From Dreissena polymorpha (lineage: Eukaryota; Mollusca; Bivalvia; Myida; Dreissenidae): a DNA stretch of 64,000 nt. The DNA is taken from contig NC_068356.1 of NCBI RefSeq assembly GCF_020536995.1, positions 80,452,607 to 80,516,606 on the forward strand. Reading direction: 5' to 3'. A model generated the notes under the pieces. That model searched no databases. It saw only the letters and a program-made list of their open reading frames with translations, and was not told the DNA's origin. How positions within the stretch are numbered: the stretch's first letter is position 1; each line of letters starts with the position of its first letter. The position numbers were made by a program, and so were the translations under genes. Shown here piece after piece: positions 50,791-62,924 of the stretch.

Positions 50791-53660
50791 ATGAATTACT
50801 TGAATTAATGAATTATACAATGCCATATTGCTTCTTTTACTATTGTGTTATTTGTTAAAATACAATTTGTTAAGTTCTGATTCACTGGCCTTGTTGTTCT
50901 TGTCACTTTGGTCACACAGATTGCATTTCCTGTTACATTTATAAAGGCAATTTAATATAACCGGGTAATCAAAGATGTGCAGTATTTCAACTTGTCATAA
51001 CAATAAATACATACTTAAATGTTGATGCAGAATGTATAACTATTACCTAGGCACGCTTTATATGCATCATTTACTGAATGTAAATTTGGTTAAGAAGGAA
51101 TTCAATGCATATTTGAATTTTATATTGTTTACACAAATTTAACTGATCAGGTGCAGGTTTCATTTGCTAGTTTAGTTTAGTCATTTTTTTCTAAACATAC
51201 GGCGCATCTTCATGCCATATGATTTCCTGTAAATTCTTTGTCATTCCATGATTTCATATAGGACACTCGATTGTTTAAACGCTTTTCTTCAAACGTGAAC
51301 TCCACTTCCTGAACACTTATGTAAATGAATGCTTATTTATGTTGTCAATCCACCCCTATCTGTCAATCTTTCTTAGCAACCTTATTTGAGAAAATTCTAA
51401 TTGTCTGGAACATCTTTGTTTATCAAACTTGTCTTTTTTTAAATATCTTAATCTGGGTATGTATAAGCAATATATTTAACCGGGTCTTCAACAAAATTGA
51501 AAATCATGGTTTTAAGATAGGATTATGGCAGGTCAGCAGGACACACATGTTGTGACCAGTCGATAAGTTTAGTTTGCGTTTGACTAATCTTAATGAAACT
51601 TCGAAATACATCAGAATTACTTAATTTAATAAGACTGTGTACTACACAGTCCTGCTTCACGCAACGTAAAAGGTTGTCAACGATTTCAGACGTATTCAAG
51701 GATTAAAGTTATTAACAGTGTATTTGCATTCTGTCCAGCCCTGGGGTAAACCCCTGAAAACCATGTTGATTCTGCCCCTGATTAAGGAGACCAATACACT
51801 TAGGCGATGTTCATTGTTTACATTGCTTACCTCTCTTTTTCATAAAATTGTCCGTTTAAATAACAGTGCTATAACATCTCGAAATTCAATATTTTGTGTA
51901 TACAAATTGAAACCAGGAGAATATTAAGAGGGTAAGTTATATATAAAACATTCAGTTTATGAGAACTTAAGTTTGGATGGAGGTATAGCGCTGAAATTGT
52001 GTATGCACATTGCAAGAAGGTAACTTGCATGCATACCTATCATAGGGTTGCACTATTATTTATATTGATATCTAACATGTCTTATAATAATGTTAAAAAT
52101 CTGGTTGCATGGGTTTCGATATTTCTGTTTTGTTTATTATCTTGAAAAGGCAGTTTACATGTAGCTGCAATATTGATAAAGTATTGATATTGATAAACAC
52201 ATGTATCAAAACCACTGTTTAACTTCTGCTTATATGAAAAATAAAAATCAATTTCCAGCTTAAAAATACCCGTTACATAATTTAACAGTTGTACGTTTTT
52301 GCTTCAGCTGGATGAGAAAGAAGACGCATCTACATATACCGCGGGTTCCTGACACTCGCTTCTACTATTGCTATACTGCTTTGCTGCTTTCAATAACCGT
52401 TCAATGTGTTAGGGTGGCGACAAAGCTGAACAACAGGGACAATGGCTTGTAAAACATACTGGCTAGAACGTGTATTTGTTGTAAAATCGGGTATTTTCAG
52501 AGAAATTTGAATGTAAAAAGTGAAATCTAGAATGCAATAATTTAATATTTTGCCAATGAAAAAATAAAATGGTCATATCAGGGATTCTTAAACCTGTCAT
52601 ACAAATGCGACAAAGATACGTTCGAATAAATTCTAAGGACACTAGCATTAATGTTTCACAGGTTGATGAAAAATATGAAAGTTTCAACCTAATACAAACA
52701 AGTTTGTGGAGTCTGTCATATTTGATTCAGGAAAATCAGTACATGTTCACTTGTATCACTGCCATGTACGCAAATCTTACCTGCTTTTGTCTACAAAGGT
52801 AAAACAACAATTTTATCAGGGGCTTTTACTTGCCTATTGTCTGTGACCACATGGGATTGTGTTTAAATAGCAAATTTAATTATACGAGTCAAATCACCAG
52901 CAATGTGTAATGCCTTTGATGTTTTGTGTTCATTGGAACTTATGTTGCCTTTGTTTAAGAAGGAGTTTGTTTCATAATTATGTGTTCACATTTTGTTTGT
53001 TATATTGATATTTCCTGTTAACAATTCAATTGTAAACAACAATTTACCTACGACCACGCTAAATTGATCAGATTGTTCGGCAGAATTTTGCCCCAACACA
53101 TTGGATCCCATTTTTATATAATAAGAGGTGAGCGCAAAGTGCAGAAAAAATAATTGTTCACTTAATTCTTTAAACAATTCTGCCACACGCATTCGGCTTA
53201 TAAAATACGGCAATTTTTGTACTTTTTACTATATAATTAAAAATAAACAATCTTTGTCGTAAATTATGTAGGTGCAGCCAAAATGAACAAAAAAAACTGT
53301 TGTAAATAAATCGGATGCGGAGCACATGGATCATGTGGACGCAATAAAGAATAATATTTTTTATTAACCTTGTATTATTATTTTTTATTATTTAAGGTGC
53401 GGCATATCCGACGAACATCTTATCGCATTGTTGTGGCCTAATACAGACATATCTATTTGTCAGATACAGATGTCAGAAGGTTGTTGATGTATTTTTTTAA
53501 CATGTTAGCATTAGTGTCAAAAATGATGTTCTATCGAATGCGTTTCATGGCTTATCATTTAAACATAAAATAACGAAGTCCCGCAAGACTGGTCGCTTGT
53601 TAGATAAAGTTTAACATCAGCAAAAGGCCATCTCACACACTGTCTCTAATGTTAACATCA
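50791..53660. other. intergenic stretch without supported genes
   Basis: AT-rich. Two items stand out: a palindrome GACTGTGTACTACACAGTC at about 51634, and a spliced-exon-like segment at 52309 where TTTTTGCTTCAG precedes LDEKEDASTYTAGS and a stop. Neither is enough to call a gene. Confidence 0.4.
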
Positions 53661-53679
53661 CAATGCTTTGACATGTTTA

Positions 53680-54000
53680 TTGCGCTTCTCGTCTATGGCG
53701 TTGTGTTCACGTTTTAAAGTACTGGTGTATCTGTTTCAGTGACGAACATTAATTACGCGCCCATTTTCGTCTATTGCTTAGGGTTTACGTTTTAAAGTAT
53801 ATCTGTTTCAGGGACGAACGTTAGTTACGCGCCTGACGTCTATGGCTTAGTGTTTACGTTTTTTAGTATTTATTATTCAGGGGCGAATGTGTATTGTGCG
53901 CCGTCGTGAATTGCTTGGTGGTTACGTTTTCGAATATTTCTGGTTCACGAACGAGTTTACTGTGCGCCCATCTATTATAACAGTGTTTTCGTTTTCAAGT
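53680..54000. repeat. degenerate ~70-bp tandem repeat
   Basis: Five diverged units start with GCGC followed by a CGTCTATGG-like stretch near 53681, 53757, 53829, 53898 and 53964. Each also contains TTTACGTTTT and CAGGGACGAA-like blocks. It directly abuts the hairpin at 54006. Confidence 0.65.
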
Positions 54001-54004
54001 TTTT

Positions 54005-55447
54005 AGCATAGGTGCAACGCACCTATGCTTATGGTATATACGACATTTCGAAAACCCACATAGTTCGGTTGACCATTATGAAGCCTTACCTGATCAAAAA
54101 TCAGACGAAATATCTATTTAATTTAGTATATGGTAATTCTTACAATTTTTTTTGGAAACGTTTTTCTAACGTTTTCTTCCAAGAATATTGCTTACACCGT
54201 TTTAAGTGAATTTTTCTAAGACCGTTTTACGTGAAAAAACCTTCTAAGAAACTAAAACAAATTTCGTTCGTAAAACAATTCTGTTCTTGTTGATAGTGAC
54301 CTCACACCTAATTTCTATTTCCTTTGTTTACTGTTCTGTGAGAGGTCAAATGTTTACATAACTGAATTCATAAGGCCCTGGTTTAAGGATATGTAACATT
54401 TCATCGGTTAATTATAAATAGAAATTAAAACATATTCTCAGCAGGAAGTGGGGCATAAAGCACTTTTATTCTTTGAAAATGTGTAAAAAATGGCGGAGTA
54501 CGATGAATGTTTTCTGATTTATGACATGGATTCTGACCTTCCTTTCTATGGATTTGATGAAGTAGAGTTTGAAAGTAATAGAGATGTGTTAATTGAAGTT
54601 AAAATGATTTACATTGAGCCAGAAATTAACGTTACGAGTGGAGCTAACGGTTTAAATGTGGCATCGGATTTAATGGATTCGCGCGAATTCTGGACGAGTG
54701 TTGTGTCTGTAAAATATGTAAATGTATCAAGTCGGAAAAGAAAACGGATGGTTGCATAATGGTATGCGTGAAATAATGTAATTCTACGTATTTATTTTCA
54801 TAGTTATGTCATTTTGTAACCATTCACATTCGTCACTATTTGGAATTCCCGTTTCTAAAAATAGAACATTTTGGTAACAAGGGGGGGGGGCCACTCGTGA
54901 TGTCAGCAATCGTTAAGGTTACAATATACTAAATAATCGAGTCATGAAGGGCTGTACTTTCTAAACAAATCATCATATTTTCCTCGAAGGCATGTTATAC
55001 ACTTTAGACTGTTGTTCTGGTTTTATCGTTTGGAGATATTGATAGTGTAAGCATAGGTGTTCACTACTAAATCCCCGAAATAGGATAAAGTTGGAGATTG
55101 AAGTAAAAAATGGCACTGCAAAAGGTTACAATCCACTAGAAAACGGCCGAAAAAAAGGCGCAAAAACAGTCGATTTTGATTTGAGTCGAATTATTTTTTG
55201 GTTTGAACATGACATATCTTTTTTATTGCTTAAATCGATTCATCTAAGAATGCCCGTCAAGAAAAGGTATGGTTATGGGGGTCTCTATGTGCAAAATGTT
55301 GTATTTATTTTCGCTCAAAGTTGTCGCTTTTACATCGAAACATATAAGGAAACTATTTAGTATATTTTGACCTAAACATTTACTTCAGCAGCAACTTACC
55401 CTGTATCTTGCAACTAGGCTTTCAGCGCCATCGGCGCTCTCGTTTTT
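54005..55447 (+). repeat. hairpin-capped element E7 (about 1.44 kb)
   Basis: Begins after TTTT with a perfect 10-bp-stem hairpin, GCATAGGTGC and GCACCTATGC (54006-54028). Ends with AGCGCC/GGCGCT (55424-55438) and TCTCGTTTTT. It holds an 89-codon open frame with good start context at 54490 and a second of 89 codons at 55091. The ends match the shared design of the other hairpin-capped repeats. Confidence 0.55.
54490..54759 (+). CDS. hypothetical small acidic protein in E7
   Basis: An 89-codon frame starting AAAAATGGCGG, a favourable start context. It begins MAEYDECFLIYDMDSDLPF and is acidic in its first half. It ends with a basic SSRKRKRMVA. I do not recognise the family. It could be a leftover N-terminus of an element-borne gene or chance. 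Confidence 0.25.
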   Translation: MAEYDECFLIYDMDSDLPFYGFDEVEFESNRDVLIEVKMIYIEPEINVTSGANGLNVASDLMDSREFWTSVVSVKYVNVSSRKRKRMVA

Positions 55448-56935
55448 ATTATTCTCGCATAGATTCTCCATGGTTGCCATGTAAAACCATTACTGTCTAT
55501 AAGTAGCGCGAACGTTTTGCAATTATTGGCAATTATGCATTATGCAGGAACACAATGTACACATTCAAATTCACAGTATATTAAATTTTTATATTGTAAA
55601 ATGGTAAAATTAAACACAAATTTATGCAAAAAAATGCGTAAATTTTACATAATTTAAAACAAGCAGCAGTCAGAAACTCGCATGAAATACAAATAAAGTT
55701 AGTGTTTACTTTTTGGCATAATAAATTTGGCAATAACTTAAATGTAAAGTAGTACAAACAAAACGCCAAGTTCACTTGATTCAAAGACCGATTACAGATG
55801 GATGACTCATATCAGAGTTGTACAACTAAGGATACAAGTAAATATAAAGTGCAAATCATGAAATGTCATATTATGCAGATACATTTAATCAATTCGGATA
55901 TAAACGTATCGATATCAGAAGTATCGGATGTTAAAAGTTTAAACCCTAAAAATAACTATTTACAAAACAGCGTAAAAGCTTACATAGTCTGACACAACAG
56001 TTTAAAATTTAAGAGACCTGTTCACATTTTCCAATTTTTTGTCGCATTAAAAGAATAACATGTTATACAAATGGCAGAAATAAAATGAGGAACATATACA
56101 TTTAATGGGGAAAAAAACGTGTTATTTTTATAAGCAATAAGTATTTGGAAGTGATAAAATAACGAAGCGTAACTACCGAGAAATTATCGGAATATATGGA
56201 GTGTTTTGCCATTTTCGTTAAAAAAAAATTGTCAACACGTTAATGTTTTACATGAGCTTTATGGAACAAATACAAATATTGGAACACAACTGAAGGTAAA
56301 TGAATATACATTTGATCCGGGCGAAGCTTGTGCAAATCCATGTGTTGCCAGCATTTAAAATAGGTTTTTCGTTAAAACTTGTTGGAATGTGCTTGGCTCC
56401 CTAGTCTCTTTATAAGTATATTAAGTTGAGGCGTTGAATGCCTAACTACAAACAATCCCTTAAATGTTCATGCAAACAAACGACAACATTCGTTTTGTGT
56501 TAAAAACACTATAACTTGCATCTTGGCATCAAATTGTGTGTTTTTTGTCGTACCTGATTCTGTTGTACCAAAATGATGACTATAGTTGATTGCGAGTGAT
56601 ATGAACTACCTCCAAAAATTGTCTAATATAACAACTTCCTGTTAACGTGAACATCTAGTTTTTAAACAATGAAGAAACGCCTACAAAAAAACAGCGCGTA
56701 CAAAAACAAAGTTAAAAAAGCTACCATGAACCACGTATGAGAATGAATAATATATTAAACGAACGATAAGAATAGGCATTTTAAGCTGAATATTAAATGT
56801 AAAAATTTAAAACGTATATGAATTATGTAAAATATTCGCGCAATATGACATACTTAAAACAGTTGACTGAAATAACCTACTGTTGGCGTGATATAAATAA
56901 TATTTTCACGCTGCGTTATTTCAGACATATATCTG
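55448..56935. other. intergenic stretch, nothing recognised
   Basis: AT-rich sequence. I find no exon, repeat or RNA gene here that I can support. Confidence 0.4.
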
Positions 56936-56939
56936 TGCA

Positions 56940-57040
56940 GTGGTATGATAACATGTTATATACAACATCATCATGCCTACATATTACATCTCATGTTTTA
57001 TACGACATTTAAAAAATACATATAAGTATATTTAAAACAG
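56940..57040. repeat. minisatellite, left remnant
   Basis: Contains ATGTTATATACAACATCATC and CTACATATTACATCTCATG blocks. These are the same unit as the array at 58022-58290, from which it is separated by the LINE fragment. Confidence 0.65.
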
Positions 57041-58019
57041 CATGTTCACAGAATACAGTAGACTATATAGGACATATAAGTTTGCAGATGATATTATCAT
57101 CTAAAAATATCAACAAACTTTCCGACACCCATGAGCTACAGCTAGATATTGAAGTTCTGGTTGGTGGTTCCACCTTCAAAATGTAACATCCTCCGCGTTA
57201 CGCAGACAGAAATCGTATAATCTTCCAATACAAACTACATGATCACATCCTTAAAAAATTAAACCACGGTAAATACGTTGGTCTAACACTCCAAAGTAAC
57301 ATCAAAATATATTAATAAATAGATAATACCTCAATCACACATAATGCAAACCAGACACTATGATTTCTTATCAATAACCTAAAAATTAACTTATTATTTA
57401 ATCAAACGTCTAATATCATGCTTATAAAGCAAAAGTCAGGCATAAATTAGAAAACTCCACCACTATGTGGGACCTACATACGAAAGCTCAAACGAATCAA
57501 CTGGAAAAAATGCAAATACGTGCAGTCAGATGTGTAGCACACAAACAGGGCAACTCAAGCTCAGTAACTAATATGCACGACACCCTGAATTTGCCCATAC
57601 TTAAAACACGCAAATCAAAATGCCGTCTCATCGTGCTATATACAATTATCCAACAAGTAGTTGCCATTATTCCTACTCATAACCTACTTTCTTCTGTCGA
57701 CCCCGACCTATACTCAATTGAAACCATTGCTTTAGACATATACAAACCTCTAAAGACTCATAAATTCTCATTCTACCCGAGAACAGTTCTCTAATGGAAT
57801 TCACTACCTTCCCATAACCATGAGGCAGCCACTGTCGTAATTTTCAAAACCCTTAATCCTTTGTCTGTTATTGTCCACCCTATCGACTTGCAGTAACTTA
57901 CAATGAAATAATTTTTAATTAACACATAACTGAGCTCTTTTGTGCAGTTTTCACCCCTTAACTAATTGGCGTCGGTAGAAAATCTTCTGTTTAAGAGTGT
58001 TGTAACGAAAGAAGAAGAA
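57041..58019 (+). mobile_element. 5'-truncated, decayed LINE fragment
   Basis: Plus-strand reverse-transcriptase remains: FADDII near 57083, a degenerate YVGLTLQSNIK near 57275, then a 109-codon open tail (57465-57794). The tail reads WDLHTKAQTNQLEKMQIRA and ends HKFSFYPRTVL, typical of CR1/L2/Jockey-group C-termini. It ends in GAAAGAAGAAGAA, a LINE-like 3' tail. It is distinct from the element at 21.6-25.2 kb. Confidence 0.8.
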
Positions 58020-58021
58020 CA

Positions 58022-58290
58022 TGATCATGTCTAAAGAATACATATCATGTTATATACAACATCATCATGTCTAAATAAAACATATTAGTTAAATTTACAA
58101 TGCCACGATGTCTAAAGAATATATATAAGGCCATAAACAAAATAATAATGTCTAAAGATTACATACGGTATACAATAACATAATGTCTATATAATATATA
58201 ATCAGATTATATACAACATCTTGTCTTGACAAAAACATATCATGTTATATGCAACAACGCCATGTCTACAGAACGCATACTACGTTATCC
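58022..58290. repeat. ~43-bp minisatellite
   Basis: About six diverged units of CATGTCTAAAGAATACATAT followed by CATGTTATATACAACAT. A smaller piece of the same array lies on the other side of the LINE fragment. Confidence 0.75.
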
Positions 58291-58473
58291 ACCAAACTTT
58301 ATAAAGCACTACATTAAACAAACTATAAATCAAAACAATTTATTAAAGTGCTATTCACGGTTCACATTTCAGTCTGTATTTTAAACGAGGCGACACAGTC
58401 TATTGTAGCATGCAATAATCTATGCCATATATCGTGTTCAATCGCAAGTGGTCTTAATATTTAAACATCTATG

Positions 58474-61154
58474 TCAGTCATGTTTAGTTTTCGTTTTAAA
58501 TTTTGCTGTCAATTTTTTCAAAGGACCTAATGAACACAATCTATGAAGTTTCATTTGAATAATACCCTTTTTATGGTGCAGCTGGTAATGATATTTGAAA
58601 AACGATATTTCTTCATCATCGACATCTTTTTCTGTTAAACTGTCAATGTCACCAAATGAAAAAGAATACAAAACAACACCTACGAATTTCCTTTCCTCCA
58701 GTGCTAGTTTAAGCACATTAAATTGTTCTTCCGTATGTTTCTCATAGCCGAACACCAGTCTTACCTCTAAAGGGTGACAGTATGTGGACAATTTGGATAG
58801 GAAAGCGCGCAGTTCCCCATCAGACGCAGTAAAAAAGGTATAATGCAGACGTCTTACTGTGTGTGGTAAGAGCATGTTGACAAACTTGTAAGATGCTATT
58901 CGTAATATTTCTAAACTGTTAAGTTCTTGGCACAGCTCCGATAATTTTTCACAGTTTTCTATTTTAGACACGCACAGGCTTTTTATATTCAATCCTCTCA
59001 AAGCTTCATAGAATTGAACAGAGTCTTCGGATGAATTCAAACTGACCTTGTTGTATATGTCGTCACGCATATATTCTGATTTCGAATTAGACAATGCTGA
59101 ATCCATTTGTTCTTCATTGCTTGAGTCGAGACTACACTCAACAGATGATGTTATGGAACACTCATTTAGCGTACATGTAATAAAGCCGGTTTGATTTTGT
59201 TTGGTTAAAAAATGACGAATCACGTTTTTGGGAATTTTAACATTTTCTAGCGTGATATTCTCAATCGAATGCGGGAGTGCACGAAGTATCCTCGCAATGT
59301 CGCATTTACGTGCGCATTTAATTTGAATGCATTTCAGATTTATATGATCAGTCAGTGCAATTACATCGTACATATCTATTTCCGTTGTACTCTTTCCAAA
59401 CCTAATCCTTAGGTGTTCAAGACAATGCTGAGAGGATGATAAGATGTCCTGCAGTTCTTTGTTTGTCAATCGAAAGTGCATGTTGGAAGTCAAATGTTGA
59501 TCATTTATTTCCAATGACTTGACATTTGATTTGTTCCTTTGTAGGACACATTTTAATAAAGTGAAATAATGTAGATAGAAACACATCCGGTGACGAATGT
59601 AATTGGCTGTCTCTGAGTCCAGGCCAAACTGAAAATAGTTTAGCTTCAGTTGAATAAGATTTTGGTCTATGTGATTTGCCATTGCTTCTCTATATCCAGC
59701 TACAATCATTAAGTGAAATTGAATGCAACCATCTGCGGTTGGTTGCTCATTTAATAAGCATGATAGCTTATTAGCTGCTTGAATGTTAAGTCCGCATAGG
59801 AAAATGAATATCTCGGAAATGTCGAGAATATCATCCGGAAACTGTTTCAAATATCGCGCTATGAAATCATTAATTACGTTTTCGTTCCTTGCAATAAAAT
59901 ATGCCGCTAAAAATTCCCGAAAACTCCTCTGAGCGAACAAAAGCATAGGTGACTTATTGATCCTTATTAAAATTCCAGATTTCAATGCAAACTCAATGTC
60001 ATCTCCATCCAAACATTGTCCTGAAAGCTGAGATGCGCTAAAAACGAAAGAGCTCTTTTTTTCTTCATTGAATGTCAATTGGAAAGCTAATTCGCTTAAA
60101 CTATTTACTCGTTCTATATTTGATTGGATATGTCGCGTCTTTTCGAAGCATTTGACCGATGGCTTATCAAAAGAGCAAGGTGTGTTTTTCGCTTTTTTAA
60201 GCAGTCTGTCGAGAATTGTAGCATGTAATTCACAAACAGAGCCTCCAGAAAGTGTACCATCAAGCCAAGATTGAACGACGTGTGTCACAAATATTGGTTT
60301 TGACAATATCTCTTCAATTTCATTACTTTGTATATATTGTTTGAATTCCTCGTATTGCTCACTTTTACCGAGAGATTGCATATATTTATTGCACAGTTTA
60401 AATGGATCTTTTATCCCATCCATTAATAGAAGACTGTCGATTTTAGTCCCTCTAATTCGTTCCTTAGACAATTGACATGGGCGTACAGTTGATAAGACAG
60501 TACACTGATTGTGATTGGGATTCCTCTCAGGTTCTGGTTGTTTTTCTCTATGGCCATCAATGTCATCTTGTAGAATAAGACACGTCTCTGTGTCAAGAAT
60601 TCTGTTAAGGAGTTTGTATGCTTTTATTCGTTCTGTTTCAATATAGATCACGTCGATAATGTGTTTCTTAATACTATTTGTAATGATGTGGTCAGCACCT
60701 AAGTCTCGTATAGGAAGAAAGAAAACAAAGGCGAAAGAATTCAGCGTTTCTATGTCAGTAAAATCAGTTAGTAGTTCGTAAGTCTTCGGTGTAAGTCGTT
60801 CGCTGGTCTTCGATGTTGACTTATATGTAATGCACCAGTCTAAAACTAACTTAGCAGTAAATGAGGATTTACCGACACAAGCCTCTCCTTGAATCACAAT
60901 TTGTCGGTTTAATTTATTGTTTGTATAGATGAGGTCCTTGTAACATGTGATTTCAAGATTTTTTTCGTGTTCAATCCTCTGTACAAATGGTTGAAGGGTA
61001 TCCGTTCCGTTGTGCCTTTGTATTTTGTAAATACGACGGTTGGCAAACAATTTCTCTATTCCTCGGCTTGGCTTTGATTCATTCATACTAAACGAGGATA
61101 AAGGCATATGTTTGAGTGAATCTTGGTAATGTTGTATCAACCTTCGGCGAAAAT
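58474..61154 (-). CDS. NACHT/STAND NTPase, main exon
   Basis: An uninterrupted 892-codon terminal exon. The acceptor ATATCTTTTGCAG places the first codon at DFRRRLIQHYQ in phase 1; the ATG at 61188 lies in the intron. The P-loop GEACVGKSS (about residue 90) is Walker A. CLILQDDIDGH is a Walker B/NACHT-type acidic motif. TVLSTVRPCQL is the sensor-1-like strand, and AQRSFREFLAAYFIARN closes the winged-helix region, as in NLR-type proteins. The last 400 residues have irregular leucine-rich spacing (LEHLRIRFG, LKCIQIKC, LEILRIASY). Such ATPases switch or oligomerise on ligand binding, often in innate immunity; the ligand here is unknown. Confidence 0.85.
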
Positions 61155-61697
61155 CTGCAAAAGATATTGACCAATTATTTGCATACATCTCTAATAAGTA
61201 TTAATACATCATTATAGTGTAAATGCCTTTAAAAAATCTTTATGTTTCGTTTAAAACTGTATAATTTAATTTTAGTTTTAAGTCAATCATGTATTGCACT
61301 TTATGTTTTATGTAAGGTTCGTAAGGATGTCAGAAAATGTCCGTAATATTAGGTTCATTCATATGCGACCTCCTTCAGCGAAGATTTCAGTTGTGCCAAA
61401 TAGGTCAATCGAGAAATAAATTTTATAGATTTGAAAACTTATCCACTGATATGAATAATCAAACATTATTTCTGTGTGCACATACACATGCAAGTTATTT
61501 TAAGTTAATTTAGATTAGACACTTTTGTGTCAAATAAAATGCTAAAATGTTACATATACTTTATTGAAACAAAGTGCTCACAGTTTTATATTCATATTGT
61601 GTCTAAGTGTGTTTAAAGGGAAATCGAGTGTACATATTGCATAATTTAACAAAAATGAGTAACATAATGTCTATTGAAGTCAAAATCGGTCGCATAC

Positions 61698-62184
61698 TTT
61701 CACATTCATGTTTGTAGTTTGAATGGTCTTTTAAAGTCTCTGTTCTACTGAGATGACGGCTTTCAAAATCTTGTTTGGTGAGGTTTTCATGTTGCGTCGC
61801 ACCTAAACGTGTTTGTGTGTACGCAGCTGCGTCAACATCGTACATTGCACCACTTGTAGAAATAAGAACATGCAACTGATCCAGAGAACGTTTCGCCTCT
61901 TTGGAAATTAATTCTAATTCTTCATTTGCCTTCCTCTTTATTCGCGCAATACTTTTTTCCGTAGCAGCTTGAATCTCATTTTGAGCCCTTTCTGCTTGTC
62001 TTGAAACCTGCTCACATGCAGCCTTAGCTTGCTGTTGCATCTGGATGTTTATTTCATTTAGTGTTTTTTCTTCTTTGTGCGAAAGTCTTTCCTCTGCTTT
62101 CTTTAAATTTATCAGAGATTTATGTGCATCTTTGAGAAGTTCAATTAATTCTTCTGTCGGTATAAAAGGCTGGTTATTCTGCAA
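61698..62184 (-). CDS. NACHT gene, coiled-coil exon
   Basis: A 487-bp exon (acceptor CCGTGTTTAG, phase 0; donor GTATGC, phase 1) joined to the NACHT exon across 543 bp. It encodes LQNNQPFIPTEELIELL and then about 90 residues of heptad-rich charged sequence (KKAEERLSHKEEKTLNE onward to KEAKRSLDQL). This is a probable coiled coil for self-association. The open frame continuing past the donor (MRPILTSIDIMLLIF) is intronic read-through. Confidence 0.75.
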
Positions 62185-62765
62185 CTAAACACGGGCAAAC
62201 GGTATTATAATGATTATTATTGTTTCAGTGTAAATGAACATTGTAGCAAAATACATTAAACAACATAAAAAAAAATCAAAATATTTTACAAACATGTATG
62301 CAATATACCCGGTTTCAACAGCACAATGCCTGCATAATACTTTCTGCTAATTCCTGTAAGACTTGAATGGAAACTTCTATGCGCGTGTAATTAAAAAGAA
62401 CGCACGAACCAGTTCGTTATGTTATCTTTTTAAATTCACTTGTAAAAAACCGAGTATGATGGCAAATTTAACCAATTAAACCAGTTCAGTCATATCCATT
62501 AATTGCATTAAATATGACTTATCTTAAAGATTTTACATATAATTTTATACTGGTTTGTAAAGACAAAAGACGTCAACAATTCAGGTACCCTTGATTATCT
62601 GGTAATCCAATTGTTCCGCTATAGTTGTAACTTGTCAACAATTGCAAAAGCATCGAATAAACAAAATAAGTATAAGTATGTTTACATTAATCTGTGTAAC
62701 AAACTACGGCTTCAATCTATAGTAACAAGCAAACATGCAACAACGACAGTTTTTTTATTACTTAC

Positions 62766-62924
62766 ACAAATCAATTTGCTTTTTGATACTTTTGCGTCGG
62801 GATCGTTTGCAAGGTACTTTTGGTCGGAGAGTAGCAACGTCAATTTATGGATATTTTTCTTCAGATTTAAATCTGTGACCTGGCAGTTGGACGTGTGGCG
62901 CACATCTCTACCTATTTGACGAGC
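62766..62924 (-). CDS. NACHT gene, CXorf38/DUF4559-like exon
   Basis: 53 codons, phase 0 to 0, with acceptor GGTATATTAAG and a strong GTAAGT donor. It encodes ARQIGRDVRHTSNCQVTDLN, then KLTLLLSDQKYLAND and DAKVSKSKL. The R-x-x-H-x-x-x-x-x-V-T/S-x-x-x-L pattern matches my memory of the segment around CRNEIMHSSEMKVSS in human CXorf38 and of many bivalve paralogues. In those the motif reads R-N-x-x-x-H, whereas here the first arginine position is glycine. Upstream exons are not visible and probably lie past 64000. Confidence 0.6.

Noticed and set aside
60068-60274. Plus-strand 68-codon frame inside the NACHT exon
   Set aside because: Shadow of the long minus-strand coding exon.
62611-62919. 102-codon plus-strand frame MFRYSCNLSTIAK...
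   Set aside because: Antisense of the CXorf38-like exon, which has the better splice sites and family match.
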